Positions 1-8,776 of a DNA stretch of 64,000 nucleotides are shown here, one piece after another. The stretch's first letter is position 1, and each line of letters opens with the position of its first letter. Origin of the DNA: Ferrigenium kumadai (GTDB taxonomy: Bacteria > Pseudomonadota > Gammaproteobacteria > Burkholderiales > Gallionellaceae). A program made the translations under genes and the position numbers. Below the pieces are notes generated by a model. That model was not told the origin of the DNA. It saw nothing but the letters and a program-made list of their open reading frames with translations, and did no database searches. The stretch covers positions 496,001 to 560,000 of the forward strand of contig NZ_AP019536.1 in assembly GCF_018324385.1 (NCBI RefSeq), in the 5' to 3' direction.

Positions 1-1202
1 GTGCACAGCCGACACCGATACAGATTTCCTCTGCCGATCTGACACCTAAACAGACCTCTAATCTTGCTGCCGGCGGTGTGCCGATCGGGGCCGGTTTGAA
101 TCTGGACTCGCGCTCAACTTTCCCGACCGGCCTTACTCAGGCTAAGGTGGTGGGAAACGCCGCCGCCGGCCTGACCATCCCGGCAGGCGCTACGCTCAGT
201 GCCACGGTGGATGGCGTGGCATCCGGCGCCGTGACCATTCCGGCGGGCACCTATACTACTAGCGCAGCTTTGGCGAGCGCGGTGCAGACGGCAATGAATG
301 CAAGCGCAGCGCTGGTCGCTGCAGGCAAGACGGTAGTAGTGACGGCGGATGCGGCCGGCATCCTTACCATGGCATCCGGTTCTGCCGGCACCGCATCTAC
401 CATCACCGCACCGGCCGGTACGGCGGCGGCTACGCTGTTCGGCGCAGCCCCCGTGTTAACTGCCACTGGAACCGGCGTGTTCAATCCTCTCGATCCGGCA
501 ACCTACAACAATTCCACTTCGTTGACGGTATATGACAGTCTGGGAAGCAGTCACATAGCTTCGCTGTACTTCCAGAGGGTTGCATCCAACACCTGGAACA
601 CTTACCTCACGGTGGACGGTGCTCAACTCCCGGCTGCGGGAACCCCGATGACGACGCTTACCTTCAATACCCTGGGGCAATTGACCGGCCCTGCTGCGGT
701 GCCTCCGCTCTCGATTGGCCAGGTGACTTCGGCATCGTTCACCCCGGCCGGCGCGGCACCGCAAACACTGACGTTCGATTTTGCAAAATCCTCGCAATAC
801 GGCGGCAATTTCGGTGTGAACAGCATGACCCAGGACGGGTATACCTCCGGCCGTTTGAGCAGCTTTGCCACCAGCTCGGATGGCACGATACTGGGACGGT
901 ATACCAACGGTCAGACGCGCCCTCTGGGGCAGATAGCATTGGCGAACTTTACCAGTCCGCAAGGCCTGCAGCCACTGGGTAACAATTCCTGGGCGGAAAC
1001 TGCATCTTCCGGCGGCCCCTTGGTCGGCGCGCCCGGTTCGAGCAGTCTCGGGGTGCTGCAGTCTTCCGCGACCGAAGATTCCAACGTGGACCTGACCGCA
1101 GAGCTGGTGAACATGATCACCGCACAACGCGTCTATCAGGCGAACGCGCAGACCATCAAGACGCAGGACGCGGTGCTGCAGACCATAGTTAACTTGCGCT
1201 AA
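1..1202 (+). CDS. flgE: Flagellar hook protein FlgE, 5'-truncated by the window edge
   Basis: FlgE polymerises outside the cell into the flagellar hook. The reading frame is open from base 3, so the start lies before the window. The first visible residues lead into GLNLDSR, typical of the FlgE early-middle region. The C-terminus (SNVDLTAELVNMITAQRVYQANAQTIKTQD, here quoted only in part: DLTAELVNMITAQRVYQ) is the conserved axial-protein heptad segment. Between bases ~145 and ~475 there is an inserted Ala/Gly/Thr-rich module around ATVDGVASGAVTIPAGTY that resembles the flagellin hook IN motif seen in FliD of the same cluster. It is first in a rightward flg operon, 31 bp before flgF. Identity is certain; only the missing N-terminus is unknown. 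Confidence 0.95.
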   Translation, partial: AQPTPIQISSADLTPKQTSNLAAGGVPIGAGLNLDSRSTFPTGLTQAKVVGNAAAGLTIPAGATLSATVDGVASGAVTIPAGTYTTSAALASAVQTAMNASAALVAAGKTVVVTADAAGILTMASGSAGTASTITAPAGTAAATLFGAAPVLTATGTGVFNPLDPATYNNSTSLTVYDSLGSSHIASLYFQRVASNTWNTYLTVDGAQLPAAGTPMTTLTFNTLGQLTGPAAVPPLSIGQVTSASFTPAGAAPQTLTFDFAKSSQYGGNFGVNSMTQDGYTSGRLSSFATSSDGTILGRYTNGQTRPLGQIALANFTSPQGLQPLGNNSWAETASSGGPLVGAPGSSSLGVLQSSATEDSNVDLTAELVNMITAQRVYQANAQTIKTQDAVLQTIVNLR

Positions 1203-1233
1203 CGCGATTGAATGGACGGTTTAGGAGGGAGAT

Positions 1234-1980
1234 ATGGACAGACTGATCTACACCGCGATGACCGGTGCTTCACATGTGCTGCAGCAGCAGGCTGCGGTGT
1301 CGGAGAATCTGTCCAATGCCAACACGCCGGGTTTCCGTGCCACGCTGAACACCTTCCGTGCCGTGCCATTGGTGGGCGAGGGTTTGCCGACCCGCACCTT
1401 TGTGGTGGACTCTACCGCGGGTTCGGATTTCACTCCGGCGGCCTTTCAGCCGACCGGACGCGAGCTGGACGTGGCGGTGAACGGGGCGGGCTGGCTCGTC
1501 GTGCAGGGGCCGGACGGCAAGGAGGCCTACACGCGCAACGGCAGTTTCCAGATCACGCCGAACGGCGTGCTGCAGACCCGCACCGGCCTGAACGTGGTCG
1601 GCGACGCTGGCCCGATCACCATCCCTCCCGACACAGGAGTCACCTTCGCCAAGGACGGCACCATATCCACGGTTCCGACCGATCCGGCTCAGGCCAAATC
1701 GGCGGTCACGTTGGGCAGGCTGAAACTGGTCAGTCCGGACCCGGCCCAGCTCGAGCGCGGCGGCGACGGCCTGTTCCGCCTGAAGAGCGGTCCCGCAGCT
1801 GCCGCGAACGACAAGGTGGAAGTGGTGGCGGGTAACCTGGAAGGCAGCAATGTGAACACCGTGGAAGCGATGGTCTCGATGATCTCGCTGGCGCGCAAGT
1901 TCGATATGCAGATGAAGATGTTGCAAAGCGCGGACAACAACGCGCAACGGGCCAGCCAGATAATGAGCCTTGCCGGCTAA
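1234..1980 (+). CDS. flgF: Flagellar proximal rod protein FlgF
   Basis: FlgF is one of the proximal rod subunits of the basal body, exported by the flagellar type III apparatus. At 248 residues it has normal length. The N-terminus carries the axial-family signature with SENLSNANTPGFRA, the middle has the DVAVNGAGWLVVQGPDGKEAYTRNG block (typical of FlgE/F/G), and the C-terminus ends with EAMVSMISLARKFDMQMKM, the export and assembly helix. The ATG at 1234 follows a strong ribosome-binding site (AGGAGGG, 1223-1229). It sits between flgE and flgG in the canonical order. A longer frame (1212-1835) in another phase is a shadow. Confidence 0.97.
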   Translation: MDRLIYTAMTGASHVLQQQAAVSENLSNANTPGFRATLNTFRAVPLVGEGLPTRTFVVDSTAGSDFTPAAFQPTGRELDVAVNGAGWLVVQGPDGKEAYTRNGSFQITPNGVLQTRTGLNVVGDAGPITIPPDTGVTFAKDGTISTVPTDPAQAKSAVTLGRLKLVSPDPAQLERGGDGLFRLKSGPAAAANDKVEVVAGNLEGSNVNTVEAMVSMISLARKFDMQMKMLQSADNNAQRASQIMSLAG

Positions 1981-2009
1981 CACGATGCACCCAATGAAAG
2001 GATAGGATC

Positions 2010-2792
2010 ATGATACGTTCCCTGTGGATTTCCAAGACCGGTCTGGACGCTCAGCAAACCCAGATGGATGTCATTTCCAATAACCTGGCCAACGTCAGCA
2101 CCAACGGCTTCAAGCGTTCGCGCGCGGTGTTCGAGGATTTGCTGTACCAGACCATTCGCCAGCCCGGCGCGCAGTCTTCTCAGCAGACCCAGATACCCTC
2201 CGGTTTGCAGATCGGTACCGGCGTGCGCCCGGTGGCTGCGGAACGCATCCACACCCAGGGCAATCTGCAGCTGACCGGTAACGAGCTGGATGTGGCGATC
2301 CAGGGGGCGGGGTTCTTTCAGGTGCTGATGCCGGACGGTTCGACCGCATATACCCGCGATGGCGCGTTCCAGATGGATGCCCAGGGCCAGTTGGTGACCG
2401 CCAGCGGTTTTCCGGTCCAGCCCGCGATCACTATCCCCCCGAATGCTCTCAAGGTCACCATCGGGCGCGACGGCGTGGTCAGCGTCACTCAGCCTGGCGT
2501 GGCTGCGCCGGTGCAGGTGGGTAGTCTGCAGCTCGCGACTTTCGTCAATCCGTCCGGTCTGATGAGCCAGGGCGAAAACCTCTATCAGGAAACCGTTTCT
2601 TCCGGTACGCCCGGCACCAATGTGCCGGGCACCAATGGTGCGGGGCTGTTGAACCAGAATTATGTGGAAACCTCTAATGTGAATGTGGTGGAGGAGATGG
2701 TGAATATGATACAAACGCAGCGTGCATACGAGATCAATTCCAAAGCGATCTCGGCGTCGGATCAGATGTTGCAGCGTTTGTCGCAAATGTAG
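2010..2792 (+). CDS. flgG: Flagellar distal rod protein FlgG
   Basis: FlgG forms the distal rod that passes through the P and L rings. The 260-residue length matches the family. Visible landmarks are [20 protein letters not shown] at the start, [16 protein letters not shown] (rod-protein signature, residues ~20-36), the [14 protein letters not shown] block near residue 95 and the C-terminal [20 protein letters not shown]. An AAAGGATAG ribosome-binding region lies just before the ATG. Its stop codon overlaps the ribosome-binding site of flgH, which points to coupled translation in the operon. Confidence 0.98.
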   Translation: MIRSLWISKTGLDAQQTQMDVISNNLANVSTNGFKRSRAVFEDLLYQTIRQPGAQSSQQTQIPSGLQIGTGVRPVAAERIHTQGNLQLTGNELDVAIQGAGFFQVLMPDGSTAYTRDGAFQMDAQGQLVTASGFPVQPAITIPPNALKVTIGRDGVVSVTQPGVAAPVQVGSLQLATFVNPSGLMSQGENLYQETVSSGTPGTNVPGTNGAGLLNQNYVETSNVNVVEEMVNMIQTQRAYEINSKAISASDQMLQRLSQM

Positions 2793-2802
2793 GAGAGCAG
2801 TA

Positions 2803-3477
2803 ATGCGTAATTTGTTGATTGCCGTTTCCATGATGCTGATGCTGGCCGGATGTGCGGCACCCTCGACCAACATCCAGCAACCGATGACGGCCAGACCGGT
2901 GGCAAAAGCGCCGGTGGCATACAATGACGGGGCGATTTTCCATGCCGGTCAGAACCAGCATCCGCTGTTCGAGGATTACCGTGCGCGCAATGTCGGCGAC
3001 ACAATCACCATCAATATCGTGGAGAAGACCTCGGCGAACGACAAATCGAGCGCCAGTGCGAATCACAGCAGCACGCTGGCGGCCACGACGCCGTCGATCA
3101 CGCGTAATGCTGCAACGCCCAAGCTGTTGCTTACTGGCATGACGTTGTCCGGTAGTACCGGCGGCAAGTATGCCGACAACGGAGCCAGTACCGGCGCAGT
3201 GGACTTCACCGGCACCATCACGGTGACGGTGATCGAAGTGTTGTCCAATGGCAACCTGTTGGTGAGCGGCGAGAAGCAGGTGGCGGTCAATACCAACAAT
3301 GAATACATCCGTTTTTCCGGCGTAGTGAACCCGACGACCATCGCGGCCGGCAACACCGTGCAGTCGACGCAAGTGGCGGATGCGCATCTCGAATACAAGG
3401 GCAGGAGTGGGGTCCTCGATACCTCCTCCGTGATGAATGTGCTGGGGCGTCTGTTCCTGTCGGTGCTGCCGTTCTAA
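2803..3477 (+). CDS. flgH: Flagellar L-ring lipoprotein FlgH
   Basis: FlgH is the outer-membrane lipoprotein that builds the L ring, the bushing for the rod. I start it at 2803 because this ATG opens a lipoprotein signal peptide with lipobox LAGC and has an AGGAGAG ribosome-binding site at 2791-2797; the frame is open further upstream inside flgG but that part is not FlgH-like. The 224-residue product has the conserved ARNVGDTITINIVE segment, a poorly conserved centre, NGNLLVSGEKQVAVN and the C-terminal GRLFLSVLPF. The Cys after the signal would be acylated. It lies 10 bp after flgG and 15 bp before flgI. Confidence 0.97.
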   Translation: MRNLLIAVSMMLMLAGCAAPSTNIQQPMTARPVAKAPVAYNDGAIFHAGQNQHPLFEDYRARNVGDTITINIVEKTSANDKSSASANHSSTLAATTPSITRNAATPKLLLTGMTLSGSTGGKYADNGASTGAVDFTGTITVTVIEVLSNGNLLVSGEKQVAVNTNNEYIRFSGVVNPTTIAAGNTVQSTQVADAHLEYKGRSGVLDTSSVMNVLGRLFLSVLPF

Positions 3478-3492
3478 TTAAAGGACTGTGCA

Positions 3493-4590
3493 ATGAAACG
3501 AATCCTTGTAACGCTGTTGATGATATCGGTGCTGTGGCCGTTCGCGGCAGGGGCGGACCGCATCAAGGATATGGCAAGCATCCAGGGCGTGCGCGACAAC
3601 CAGCTGATCGGCTACGGTCTCGTGGTCGGCCTGGATGGCAGCGGCGACCAGACGACGCAAACACCGTTCACCGTGCAGAGCATCATCAACATGCTGACGC
3701 AGATGGGCGTCAATCTGCCGGCTGCCACCAGTCTGCAACTCAAGAACGTCGCAGCGGTGATGGTGACGGCTACCTTGCCGCCTTTTTCCAAGCCGGGGCA
3801 AACCATCGACGTGACCGCGTCTTCCATCGGTAATGCCAAGAGCCTGCGCGGCGGCACGCTGCTGATGACGCCGCTGAAGGGGGCGGATGGGCAGGTGTAT
3901 GCGATGGCACAAGGCAACCTGCTGGTCGGCGGTGTGGGCGCTGCGGCCGGTGGGGCATCGGTGCAGGTGAACCACCTGAGCGTCGGGCGTGTTCCCGCGG
4001 GCGCGACCGTGGAGCGTGCCGTGCCGACACTGTTGGGGCAAGGCGAATTCATCCACCTGGAATTGAGAGCGTCGGATTTCACTACGGCGACCCGCATCGT
4101 CGAGGCGATCAACGGGCAAGTCTCACCGGATATTGCTGCCGCTCTGGATGGGCGGGTGATCCAGGTGCGCGCGCCGGCAGGCAATGAGCGAGTGGCGTTC
4201 ATTTCCAGGATCGAGAACCTGGAGATCAACCCGGGGCAGGGCATTGCCAGGGTCATCATCAATGCCCGCACCGGCTCGGTGGTGATGAACCAGGCGGTCA
4301 CGCTGGACGCCTGTGCCGTAGCGCATGGCAACCTCACCGTGGTGATCAACACCGAGACCCAGGTCAGCCAGCCGGCCGCAAGGTCTCGGGGGCAGACCGT
4401 GACGACCGAGCAGACCACGATAGACGTCAAGACGGACAAGGGGGGCTTGGTGCAGCTTGAAAAAGGCGTGTCCCTGAGTGACGTGGTCAAGGCGCTGAAT
4501 TCGGTCGGGGCGACCCCGCAGGACTTGCTGGCCATTCTTCAGGCGATGAAGTCGGCAGGCGCGTTGCGTGCCGAACTGGAGATCATTTAG
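3493..4590 (+). CDS. flgI: Flagellar P-ring protein FlgI
   Basis: FlgI forms the periplasmic P ring around the rod in the peptidoglycan layer. The first ~21 residues are a Sec signal peptide (hydrophobic [14 protein letters not shown] ending in a likely AxA-type site) and the mature part opens with [20 protein letters not shown], a hallmark of FlgI. Further landmarks are [14 protein letters not shown] and the C-terminal [17 protein letters not shown]. Its 365 residues match family length. It ends directly against the flgJ start, with no gap. Confidence 0.98.
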   Translation: MKRILVTLLMISVLWPFAAGADRIKDMASIQGVRDNQLIGYGLVVGLDGSGDQTTQTPFTVQSIINMLTQMGVNLPAATSLQLKNVAAVMVTATLPPFSKPGQTIDVTASSIGNAKSLRGGTLLMTPLKGADGQVYAMAQGNLLVGGVGAAAGGASVQVNHLSVGRVPAGATVERAVPTLLGQGEFIHLELRASDFTTATRIVEAINGQVSPDIAAALDGRVIQVRAPAGNERVAFISRIENLEINPGQGIARVIINARTGSVVMNQAVTLDACAVAHGNLTVVINTETQVSQPAARSRGQTVTTEQTTIDVKTDKGGLVQLEKGVSLSDVVKALNSVGATPQDLLAILQAMKSAGALRAELEII

Positions 4591-5484
4591 ATGGTTGACC
4601 GGTTGGACATCTCCGGCAAGCTGGCTCTGGACACCCAGAGCCTGGCGCAGTTGCGCGCACAGGCCAAGAACTCGCCGGATCAGGCGCTCAAGACCGCGGC
4701 ACAGCAGTTCGAGTCGGTGTTCCTGAACATGATGCTGAAGAGCATGCGCGAAGCGACGCCACAGGAAGGCATGTTCGACAGCGAACAGACACGGATGTTT
4801 ACCGGCATGCTGGATCAGCAATTGGCACAGAGCATGTCCAGCCGCGGCGTGGGTCTGGCCGACATCATGGTTCAGCAGTTGAGCCGCAACATGGGCGGGC
4901 AGCCACCGGCTGCAGGCGGCGTGGAGAAGTCTGGGGCGCAGCCGTTGGAAATGCCGGTGTCATTGCCATCAACAGCGGCTCCGGGAAAGCCGGTTTCCGT
5001 ACTGCCCTCGGCCTATAGCGGCAGCACCCAGCAGGATTTCGTCGATCGCATGTTGCCGCACGCCATGCAAGCCAGCCGGACCACCGGAGTGCCGCCGCAG
5101 CTGATGCTGGGGCAGGCGGCGCTGGAGAGCGGCTGGGGGCGACGCGAGATCCGCACGGCGGATGGCGGCAACAGCTATAACCTGTTTGGAATCAAGGCCA
5201 ATGCCGGCTGGAACGGCAAGGTGGCCGAGGTGATGACCACCGAATACAGGAACGGAGTGGCCTATAAACAGGTCGAAAAATTCCGCGCCTATTCCTCCTA
5301 CGCCGAGGCGTTCCAGGATCATGCCAACATGATCGGCAAGAACCCGCGTTACGCCGAGGTGTTGCAGCAGGGCGGCGATGCGGCAGGTATGGCGCAAGCG
5401 ATACAGAGGGCGGGTTATGCCACCGATCCGAAATACGCCGACAAGCTGGCACGTGTGATGGGGATGATGAATCTGACAGGGTAA
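4591..5484 (+). CDS. flgJ: FlgJ: rod assembly factor with peptidoglycan hydrolase domain
   Basis: FlgJ caps the growing rod and opens peptidoglycan so that the rod can cross the periplasm. The N-terminal domain (residues ~30-100) is the rod-binding region with AAQQFESVFLNMMLKSMREA. A Pro/Ala-rich linker follows, then a beta-N-acetylglucosaminidase domain from ~residue 145 with LMLGQAALESGWGRRE, where the Glu of ALESGWG is the expected catalytic acid, and NSYNLFGIKA. So this is the dual-domain proteobacterial form, not the short rod-cap-only form. The ATG follows the flgI stop directly. Confidence 0.97.
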   Translation: MVDRLDISGKLALDTQSLAQLRAQAKNSPDQALKTAAQQFESVFLNMMLKSMREATPQEGMFDSEQTRMFTGMLDQQLAQSMSSRGVGLADIMVQQLSRNMGGQPPAAGGVEKSGAQPLEMPVSLPSTAAPGKPVSVLPSAYSGSTQQDFVDRMLPHAMQASRTTGVPPQLMLGQAALESGWGRREIRTADGGNSYNLFGIKANAGWNGKVAEVMTTEYRNGVAYKQVEKFRAYSSYAEAFQDHANMIGKNPRYAEVLQQGGDAAGMAQAIQRAGYATDPKYADKLARVMGMMNLTG

Positions 5485-5531
5485 TTGCGCATTGGGAGTT
5501 GGGCGGTGCAACGGATTTAGGGAGTAGACCC

Positions 5532-5558
5532 TAAAGAATCCGGCCTGCCTGCCGATAA
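5532..5558 (+). promoter_or_regulatory. Sigma-28 (FliA) promoter for flgK-flgL
   Basis: The sequence TAAA (5532-5535), a 15-base spacer and GCCGATAA (5551-5558) is an exact match to the proteobacterial sigma-28 consensus. It lies 40 bp before the flgK start in the 114-bp gap after flgJ. This suggests that the hook-associated proteins are made late, after FliA is released, in addition to any read-through from the upstream flg operon. Matching promoters stand before both flagellin genes in this window. Confidence 0.9.
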
Positions 5559-5598
5559 TCCGGATGAAGCTGCTGTCGGGCGAACTAAAGGACATATC

Positions 5599-7527
5599 AT
5601 GGGAAGCAACATATTCAGTTCGGCATTGAGTGGGATGAACGCCGCGCAATATGGTTTGGCGACTACCCAGCACAATATCGCCAATGCGAATACGCCGGGA
5701 TTTAGCCGGCAGGTCGTTGACCAGGCGGCACGGCCAGGGCAGCTGACCGGAGCGGGTTTCCTCGGCCAGGGGGTCGATGTTGTCGCGGTGAGACGCCTCT
5801 ACGACCAGTTCATCTCTACCCAGGTCATGCAGGAGCAGACGCAGGCCTCCTATTTGACGACTTATCACACGTCGATCGCTCAGATCGACAATCTGCTCGC
5901 CGACCCGGCGGCGGGTGCATCGCCCGCGATGCAACAATTCTTCGACGCATTGAACGGGGTCGCCAGCAGTCCCGAATCCCTGCCGGCGCGCCAGACTTTG
6001 TTGAGTAACGCTCAATTCGCCGTGAATCGCTTCCAGGCCATCGATCAGCGTCTGACCGATATTACGAATGGGCTCAACGGCCAACTGACCAGCAGCGTAA
6101 CTACGATCAACAGTTATGCGCAGCAAATTGCGGCCTTGAACGGCAACATCAAGCGGGCTACAGCCAATGCCGGACCGGGACAGCTGCCCAATGACCTGCT
6201 CGACCAGCGCGATCAGTTGATCAATCAACTGAACATGGAGGTCAAGGCTACGGTGCAGCAGCAATCAGACGGTTCGGTTAACGTGTTCATCGGCAATGGG
6301 CAGGGGTTGGTGGTGGATGAGCAGGCATACTCGTTGGCTGTGCTCCAGTCGAGCAGCGATCCGAGCAAGCTGGATATCGGTTTCCAGACTCGCGGCAATA
6401 CGATTCCCTTGCCGCAGAGCAGTTTGCAGGGGGGGAACGTGGGGGCTTACCTGACGTTCCGCGACCAGACCCTTGAGCCTGCGCGCAACGCGCTGGGACG
6501 GGTCGCCCTGGGACTGGCGGCAAGCATGAACCAGCAGAACCGGATGGGGCAGGACCTTACCGGGGTGCTGGGGGGCGATCTTTTTACTGCGGCCGTTCCG
6601 CGCGTATCCCAAGGCGCCAACAACGGCGGCACGGCAACTGTGACCGCCTCGATTACCGATGTCGCCGCATTGACCACCAGCGATTACCAGGTTCGGTTCG
6701 ACGGAACCAGCTATACGATGTTGCGCTTGTCGGACAACACTACGACCAATCTCGGCACGACCGTGCCGCTGACACAAGTGGTGGATGGTGTTAGCGTCAC
6801 CCTGTCTGCTGGGATGATGAAGGGCGACACTTTCATGATTCGTCCCACCGCCGATGGTGCGCGAGACATCTCCGTGGCGATTAGCGACCCATCCAAAATT
6901 GCAGCTGCAGCCCCGATCCGCGGGAATGCCGCCATCGCTAACACGGGTACGGGGACCATCAGCGCGGGCACGGTGAACGCCCCCCTCCCGCTTAACCCCA
7001 ATCTGCAGAACAAGGTGACGGTGACCTTTGTCGATGCGACCCACTTCACGGTTACCGATAACACCTTGGGAACAACGCTGGTTGGCCCTCCCGGGACGGT
7101 ATATAACCCGGCTACAGGAGCGACCTTGTCGTTCAACGGCTGGACGGTGCAAATCGCCGGCGCGCCGGCCGTGAACGACACCTTTACCGTGGACCGCAAC
7201 ACCAATGCGACCGGCGATAACCGTAATGCGTTGCTGATGGCGGGGTTGCAGACCAAGAACATCCTGGCGAACGGCACGGCCAGTTTTCAGGGGGCTTACG
7301 GTCAATTGGTAGGGCAGATTGGCGCCAAGACTAATGAACTATCCGTCACCAGTACGGCCCAAACCAGCATGCTTAATGAGACCATCAAGCAGCAGCAATC
7401 GATTTCGGGTGTCAATCTGGACGAGGAAGCGGCCAATCTGTTGCGCTATCAACGGGCCTATGAGGCTTCAGCTCAGGCGATGAAGATTGCCAACACCATG
7501 TTTGATGCCTTGTTGGCGTTAGGTTAG
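5599..7527 (+). CDS. flgK: Flagellar hook-associated protein 1 FlgK
   Basis: FlgK (HAP1) joins hook and filament. The N-terminus has SSALSGMNAAQYGLATTQHN followed by IANANTPGFSRQ, and the C-terminus NLDEEAANLLRYQRAYEASA; these are the conserved D0/D1 coiled-coil parts. The 642-residue length is on the long side. The extra length comes from two successive beta-rich modules (about residues 355-415 and 470-530), each ending in a GDTF- or NDTF-type strand; the second one resembles a module in FlgL. An AAAGGACAT ribosome-binding region precedes the ATG. It is transcribed from the sigma-28 promoter at 5532 with flgL 13 bp downstream. Confidence 0.97.
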   Translation: MGSNIFSSALSGMNAAQYGLATTQHNIANANTPGFSRQVVDQAARPGQLTGAGFLGQGVDVVAVRRLYDQFISTQVMQEQTQASYLTTYHTSIAQIDNLLADPAAGASPAMQQFFDALNGVASSPESLPARQTLLSNAQFAVNRFQAIDQRLTDITNGLNGQLTSSVTTINSYAQQIAALNGNIKRATANAGPGQLPNDLLDQRDQLINQLNMEVKATVQQQSDGSVNVFIGNGQGLVVDEQAYSLAVLQSSSDPSKLDIGFQTRGNTIPLPQSSLQGGNVGAYLTFRDQTLEPARNALGRVALGLAASMNQQNRMGQDLTGVLGGDLFTAAVPRVSQGANNGGTATVTASITDVAALTTSDYQVRFDGTSYTMLRLSDNTTTNLGTTVPLTQVVDGVSVTLSAGMMKGDTFMIRPTADGARDISVAISDPSKIAAAAPIRGNAAIANTGTGTISAGTVNAPLPLNPNLQNKVTVTFVDATHFTVTDNTLGTTLVGPPGTVYNPATGATLSFNGWTVQIAGAPAVNDTFTVDRNTNATGDNRNALLMAGLQTKNILANGTASFQGAYGQLVGQIGAKTNELSVTSTAQTSMLNETIKQQQSISGVNLDEEAANLLRYQRAYEASAQAMKIANTMFDALLALG

Positions 7528-7540
7528 GGGGTAGTGAGCC

Positions 7541-8776
7541 ATGCGCGTAAGTTCCAGCACTTTATTTGACAGCAATGTTGCATCCATGGGGCAGCAGCAG
7601 ACCCGCTTGATGCAGACGCAACAACAGGTATCTACCGGCCGGCGCATCCTGACCCCGGCGGGGGATCCTGTGGCGGCGGCACGGGCTTTGGATCTTAGCC
7701 AGGCCGACGCAATGAACACACAGTATGCCTCGAACCGCAACGCGGCTCGCCATACGCTGTCACTGGCGGAGAGCAACTTGCAGAGCGTTACTACGCTGTT
7801 GCAGGATGTCAAAACGGCCACGGTTGCCGCCGGCAACGGCACCCTCAATAACAGCGACAGGCAGACCTATGCCACCGAACTTGCCGGCAGACTGCAGGAA
7901 CTGGTGGGGCTGGCGAACAGCACCGACGGTGCGGGAAATTATCTGTTTGCCGGATTTCAATCCAAGACCCAGCCGTTTGTGAGCACCGCCACCGGCATGA
8001 ATTATGCCGGCGACGACGGGCAACGCCTGGTTCAGGTTAGTGCATCGCGTCAAATGTCATCCAGCGACAGCGGGGCCGACATTTTCATGCGCATCAAGAA
8101 CGGCAACGGCACGTTCGTTACCCAAGCCGCAGCCACTAATACCGGTAGTGGCATCGTGAGCCTGGGAGGAGTAGCCAACCCGCCGCCAACCGCTGCGCAA
8201 ACCGGCAACAGCTACACGCTGACATTCACCAGTGCGACGACCTATACGGTTACCGGCACGGATGCCATGGGGGGGGCTCTTCCTGCAGCAAGCCTGCCGC
8301 CACCTAATGCGCCGTATGTCAGCGGACAGAACATCAGTTTCAACGGCATACAGTTCGATATACAGGGGGCGCCGGCCAATGGCGACAGCTTTACGGTCAC
8401 GCCCAGTGCCAACGAGAGTGTGTTCAAGACCATTTCTGACCTGATCACTGCCTTGAAAACGCCCGTGTCGAACGTCGCTCCCGGCAGTTCGGCATTGTTG
8501 GCGGGCAGTCTGAGCCGGGGCCTAAACAACTTGGATAATGCCCTGAACAAGGTGCTGACTACCCGGTCCTCGCTGGGGTTGCGCCTTAACGAGCTCGACG
8601 TGCTGCAGACGACTGGCGACGACTTAGGCTTGCAGTTCAAGCAGGCGCTGTCGCAGTTGCAGGATGTCGATTACGCCAAGGCACTGAGCGATTTGACTCA
8701 ACAGCAGATGTCTTTGCAGGCGGCGCAACAGTCGTTTGTGAAAGTCTCCGGCCTTTCGTTGTTCAATTATCTCTGA
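7541..8776 (+). CDS. flgL: Flagellar hook-associated protein 3 FlgL
   Basis: FlgL (HAP3) is the second hook-filament junction protein, a flagellin relative. The N-terminal MRVSSSTLFDSNVASMGQQQ and STGRRILTPAGDPVAAARAL are diagnostic, and the C-terminus contains LGLRLNELDVLQ and a final helix ending VSGLSLFNYL. A beta-module at residues ~220-285 (ISFNGIQFDIQGAPANGDSF) resembles the second FlgK insert. The stop codon lies 10 bp inside the 3' end of convergent fliR; there is no room for a terminator between the two operons. Confidence 0.97.
   Translation: MRVSSSTLFDSNVASMGQQQTRLMQTQQQVSTGRRILTPAGDPVAAARALDLSQADAMNTQYASNRNAARHTLSLAESNLQSVTTLLQDVKTATVAAGNGTLNNSDRQTYATELAGRLQELVGLANSTDGAGNYLFAGFQSKTQPFVSTATGMNYAGDDGQRLVQVSASRQMSSSDSGADIFMRIKNGNGTFVTQAAATNTGSGIVSLGGVANPPPTAAQTGNSYTLTFTSATTYTVTGTDAMGGALPAASLPPPNAPYVSGQNISFNGIQFDIQGAPANGDSFTVTPSANESVFKTISDLITALKTPVSNVAPGSSALLAGSLSRGLNNLDNALNKVLTTRSSLGLRLNELDVLQTTGDDLGLQFKQALSQLQDVDYAKALSDLTQQQMSLQAAQQSFVKVSGLSLFNYL

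Noticed and set aside
4969-6264. 431-codon minus-strand frame opposite flgJ-flgK
   Set aside because: Covers an operon gap and a sigma-28 promoter on the other strand; composition typical of an antisense shadow in G+C-rich DNA.
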